Assembly (NCBI GenBank): GCA_033485155.1
Contig: JAWQJJ010000004.1
Span: forward strand, 172,318 to 236,317
Source of the DNA: Methanomassiliicoccus sp.
Lineage (GTDB): Archaea > Thermoplasmatota > Thermoplasmata > Methanomassiliicoccales > Methanomassiliicoccaceae
DNA length: 64,000 nt
Reading direction: 5' to 3'
Shown here: piece after piece, positions 62,351 to 64,000 of the stretch
Layout: the number at the start of each line of letters is the position of its first letter
Numbering within the stretch: position 1 is the stretch's first letter
The notes under the pieces: generated by a model
What the model saw: the letters and a program-made list of their open reading frames with translations, nothing else
Told to the model about the DNA's origin: nothing
Databases searched by the model: none
Position numbers and translations under genes: made by a program

Positions 62351-62716
62351 GTGTTGATGGTGGACGATAACCTGGAGCATCTGGAGCTATGCAGCGAGAC
62401 CCTACCGAAGGACGAGTTCTACATCGACGTCGCCACCACTCCGACCGAGGCCCTGGGTAAGCTCCAGCTGAGCCAGTATAACATCGTGGTGCTCGACTAC
62501 CGCCTCCCGTACATGTCCGGACTGGATCTGCTGGCGAAGATCCGAGGCAAGGGCTATAAGATGCCTATCGTCCTCGTTTCCGCTCTCGATGACCCGGACC
62601 TCAGCTTCAAGGCCATGAAGGCGGGGGCCAGCGATTACATAATCAAGAAGTTCAAGTACTACTCGACGCTCAGGGAGAGGCTCCTGGACAATATCGAACC
62701 CTCCCCGTACTTCTAG
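62351..62716 (+). CDS. Single-domain response regulator
   Basis: A receiver domain of 121 residues with no output domain. Acidic pair VDDN at the start, phosphoacceptor Asp49 in VVLDYRLPYMSG, Ser in LVSALDDPD and a Lys in IIKKFK (about residue 99). GTG 62351 is the likely start, and the N-terminus is unusually short. It directly follows the histidine kinase and is its probable partner, acting by protein-protein contact. Confidence 0.88.
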   Translation: MLMVDDNLEHLELCSETLPKDEFYIDVATTPTEALGKLQLSQYNIVVLDYRLPYMSGLDLLAKIRGKGYKMPIVLVSALDDPDLSFKAMKAGASDYIIKKFKYYSTLRERLLDNIEPSPYF

Positions 62717-62760
62717 GCAGCCATATATCCCATGTAATCGTTCATACGTGCGTGAGCGCA

Positions 62761-63342
62761 ATGATCAGGGCCTTAGGCATCCTGGGAAGCCCGCGCCGGG
62801 GAGGGAACACCGACCTCCTGCTGGAGGAAGCGTTGAGAGGAGCGGCGGAGGAGGGGGTGGAGGTCGAGAAGGTCGTCCTTGACGCCCTGGACATACGTCC
62901 TTGCACCGCCTGCGATGGCTGCCGGGACGGGGTCCGTTGCGCTCTGGATGATGACATGGGGGCCTTGTACGGCAAGGTCGAGGAGGCGGACATCGTCATC
63001 TTGGCCTCGCCGGTGTACTTCGACGCGGTGAGCGCCCAGGCCAAGGCTTTCATCGACCGCTGCCAGCTGTTCTGGTTCCGCAAGTACGTGCTGAAGGTGA
63101 AGGGTAAGGTCCGAGGCAGCGCATTCATCTCCGTGGGGGCACGGATCCGCACCGATTTCTCCGGGCCCGAAGCGACCGCCCGGGCGCTGTTCTACACCCT
63201 TGACGCGATGCCCTGCCAGTTCCTCACCTTCGCTGGCTTCGAGGAGCGGGGATCGATAGAGGACCACCCCGACGCCCTGGAACAGGCCAAGGCCCTCGGC
63301 TGGAAGCTGGCTACCGAGGCCAGGGAGCGAAAACGATTATAG
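62761..63342 (+). CDS. Iron-sulfur flavoprotein (NADPH-FMN reductase fold)
   Basis: About 193 residues with a flavodoxin-like fold. The FMN phosphate loop is GSPRRGGNTDLLLEEAL. The compact cysteine motif CTACDGCRDGVRC (C-x2-C-x2-C-x5-C) is that of archaeal iron-sulfur flavoproteins, which bind a [4Fe-4S] cluster next to FMN. SPVYFDAVSAQAKAFIDRC is the second flavin loop. These proteins pass electrons and detoxify O2 and peroxide in methanogens. GTG 62752 is an alternative start. Confidence 0.9.
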   Translation: MIRALGILGSPRRGGNTDLLLEEALRGAAEEGVEVEKVVLDALDIRPCTACDGCRDGVRCALDDDMGALYGKVEEADIVILASPVYFDAVSAQAKAFIDRCQLFWFRKYVLKVKGKVRGSAFISVGARIRTDFSGPEATARALFYTLDAMPCQFLTFAGFEERGSIEDHPDALEQAKALGWKLATEARERKRL

Positions 63343-63373
63343 CTCGGTGGTCGATGCGGTCACGGCGTTACTA

Positions 63374-63751
63374 ATGGTGGTTATCAGCGTTTCTATATCT
63401 GCCAAGGAGCTGAAGGACTTCGAGGACATGGCCAAGCAGACTGGCTATTCCTCCCGCTCCGATGCGGTCAGGGACGCCCTTCACCGATTCGTTTCGGGCA
63501 ACAACTGGATCAACGACCTTGACGGGAAGGTGAGCTGCGTCGTCTCGGTCACCTACGCCGATCGCAAGAAGCACCACGTGCACGATATTATTCACGAGTA
63601 TGCGGACATCGTCCATTCATCCATGCACACCCACATCGACCACCGGTGCGTGGAGCAGGTGGTGCTGGACGGCCCTTCCATGGAGGTCCGCAAGTTGCTG
63701 GCCGAGCTGTCCGCGCAGAAGGACGTCAGAGTGACGGTAAGCGTGTTCTGA
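63374..63751 (+). CDS. nikR: NikR-type nickel-responsive regulator
   Basis: A 125-residue NikR family protein. The ribbon-helix-helix occupies residues 1-45 (VVISVSISAKELKDFEDM...SRSDAVRDAL). The ACT-like metal domain has His74, His85 and His87 and Cys92 in MHTHIDHRCVEQVV. The usual HxHxDxxxC loop is one residue shorter here between the last His and Cys. NikR represses nickel uptake when Ni binds. No nickel transporter is adjacent, but the CooC/ABC system lies 36 kb upstream. ATG 63374 matches the family start; the frame opens at 63347. Confidence 0.88.
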   Translation: MVVISVSISAKELKDFEDMAKQTGYSSRSDAVRDALHRFVSGNNWINDLDGKVSCVVSVTYADRKKHHVHDIIHEYADIVHSSMHTHIDHRCVEQVVLDGPSMEVRKLLAELSAQKDVRVTVSVF

Positions 63752-63810
63752 GCTGGTATGAGATCTTAAAGGGCATCGCGGTCGGCATAGTCGAAGTGGT
63801 GCCTTGCATT

Positions 63811-63820
63811 ATTTTTGTTT
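63811..63820 (+). terminator. U-rich terminator of nikR
   Basis: ATTTTTGTTT about 60 bases after the stop is a plain archaeal T-tract. Confidence 0.35.
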
Positions 63821-63829
63821 AGAACAAGG

Positions 63830-63868
63830 AAAAAATAAGGAGTTGGGAAGAGGGGGCCGCCAGGCCCC
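63830..63868 (-). terminator. Hairpin terminator of the right-edge gene
   Basis: On the minus strand, GGGGCC-TGGC-GGCCCC is followed by a T-rich run (TTATTTTTTCC), just after the stop codon at 63875. Confidence 0.6.
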
Positions 63869-63874
63869 GTTGGC

Positions 63875-64000
63875 TCACTTCTTCTTGTACCGGTACACGA
63901 TGAAGCCGACCGCCAGCATGGCCACGACGACCACGCCGACGATGCCGAGCATCCAGCCGCTGTCGCCGCCGCTGGCGGCGCTCGAGGCCATGCTCATGGT
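63875..64000 (-). CDS. C-terminus of a membrane-anchored surface protein, cut by window edge
   Basis: The last 41 codons of a gene that starts outside the window. A Ser/Gly-rich stretch (SSAASGGDSG) precedes one membrane helix (WMLGIVGVVVVAMLAVGFIVY) and a basic tail RYKKK. This is the usual C-terminal anchor of archaeal secreted or S-layer-associated proteins. The ectodomain is not visible, so the function cannot be given. Confidence 0.7.
   Translation of the reverse strand, partial: TMSMASSAASGGDSGWMLGIVGVVVVAMLAVGFIVYRYKKK

Noticed and set aside
1..64000. CRISPR arrays, rRNA genes, complete insertion sequences
   Set aside because: No spaced direct repeats of CRISPR type, no rRNA-like conserved blocks and no intact transposase were found on reading both strands.

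Overview
The window is GC-rich archaeal chromosome. The archaeal markers are a glycerol-1-phosphate dehydrogenase (58712-59776), a membrane-anchored archaeal Lon protease (30252-32231), a Hel308 helicase (27761-29983), an archaeal NMN adenylyltransferase, a Cgi121-type KEOPS subunit, UPF0179, and an HMG-CoA synthase / thiolase / DUF35 cluster. TATA boxes lie about 25 nt upstream of several start codons, giving leaderless or nearly leaderless transcripts. A DUF1638 protein, an iron-sulfur flavoprotein, NikR and a CooC-like ATPase fit a methanogen. High GC plus this gene mix suggests Thermoplasmatota, plausibly Methanomassiliicoccales; that placement is inference.

Layout. 1-9.9 kb: housekeeping and accessory singletons (zinc ribbon protein, MFS transporter, Cu-type P-ATPase, ROK kinase, regulators, DUF1638, hydrolase, acetyltransferase, aldo/keto reductase). 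10.0-10.5 kb: a tRNA-Pro(CGG) and a tiny TnpB-like relic. 11.3-14.7 kb: mevalonate-entry operon (XRE regulator, HMG-CoA synthase, thiolase, DUF35) behind a perfect palindrome that abuts the TATA box. 14.7-18.9 kb: a 1406-residue all-helical protein. 19.0-21.8 kb: Cgi121 diverging from homoserine kinase and threonine synthase. 21.86-27.7 kb: a flavin-reductase-like gene and a five-gene unit (CooC-like ATPase, binding protein, SAM methyltransferase, FecCD permease, ABC ATPase); both are preceded by the same ACGAA-N7-TTCGT operator straddling the TATA element. 27.8-33.3 kb: hel308, lon, nadM-pncC.

33.3-34.9 kb is AT-rich, with a 53-residue membrane protein, a winged-helix-like protein and a gene remnant. 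34.9-37.5 kb holds a pair of KaiC-like ATPases, one with an altered Walker A lysine, and a RibD-like reductase. 37.4-57.0 kb is a surface-glycan locus: five GT4 and two GT2 glycosyltransferases, a GT-C-like membrane enzyme, a B12-binding radical SAM enzyme, DUF1616, a CPBP protease, a PIG-L deacetylase and two FemAB/CelD-like acyltransferases, plus an anchored extracellular glycosidase-like protein behind a small ORF and a highly structured leader. 57.3-63.8 kb: purC, UPF0179, glycerol-1-phosphate dehydrogenase, a PAS/GAF histidine kinase with its response regulator, an iron-sulfur flavoprotein and NikR. The right edge cuts a gene for a C-terminally membrane-anchored surface protein.

The strongest candidates for something undescribed are the co-regulated CooC/ABC/methyltransferase system, the structured leader at 53944-54055, and the HMG-CoA-operon thiolase that lacks its nucleophilic cysteine.
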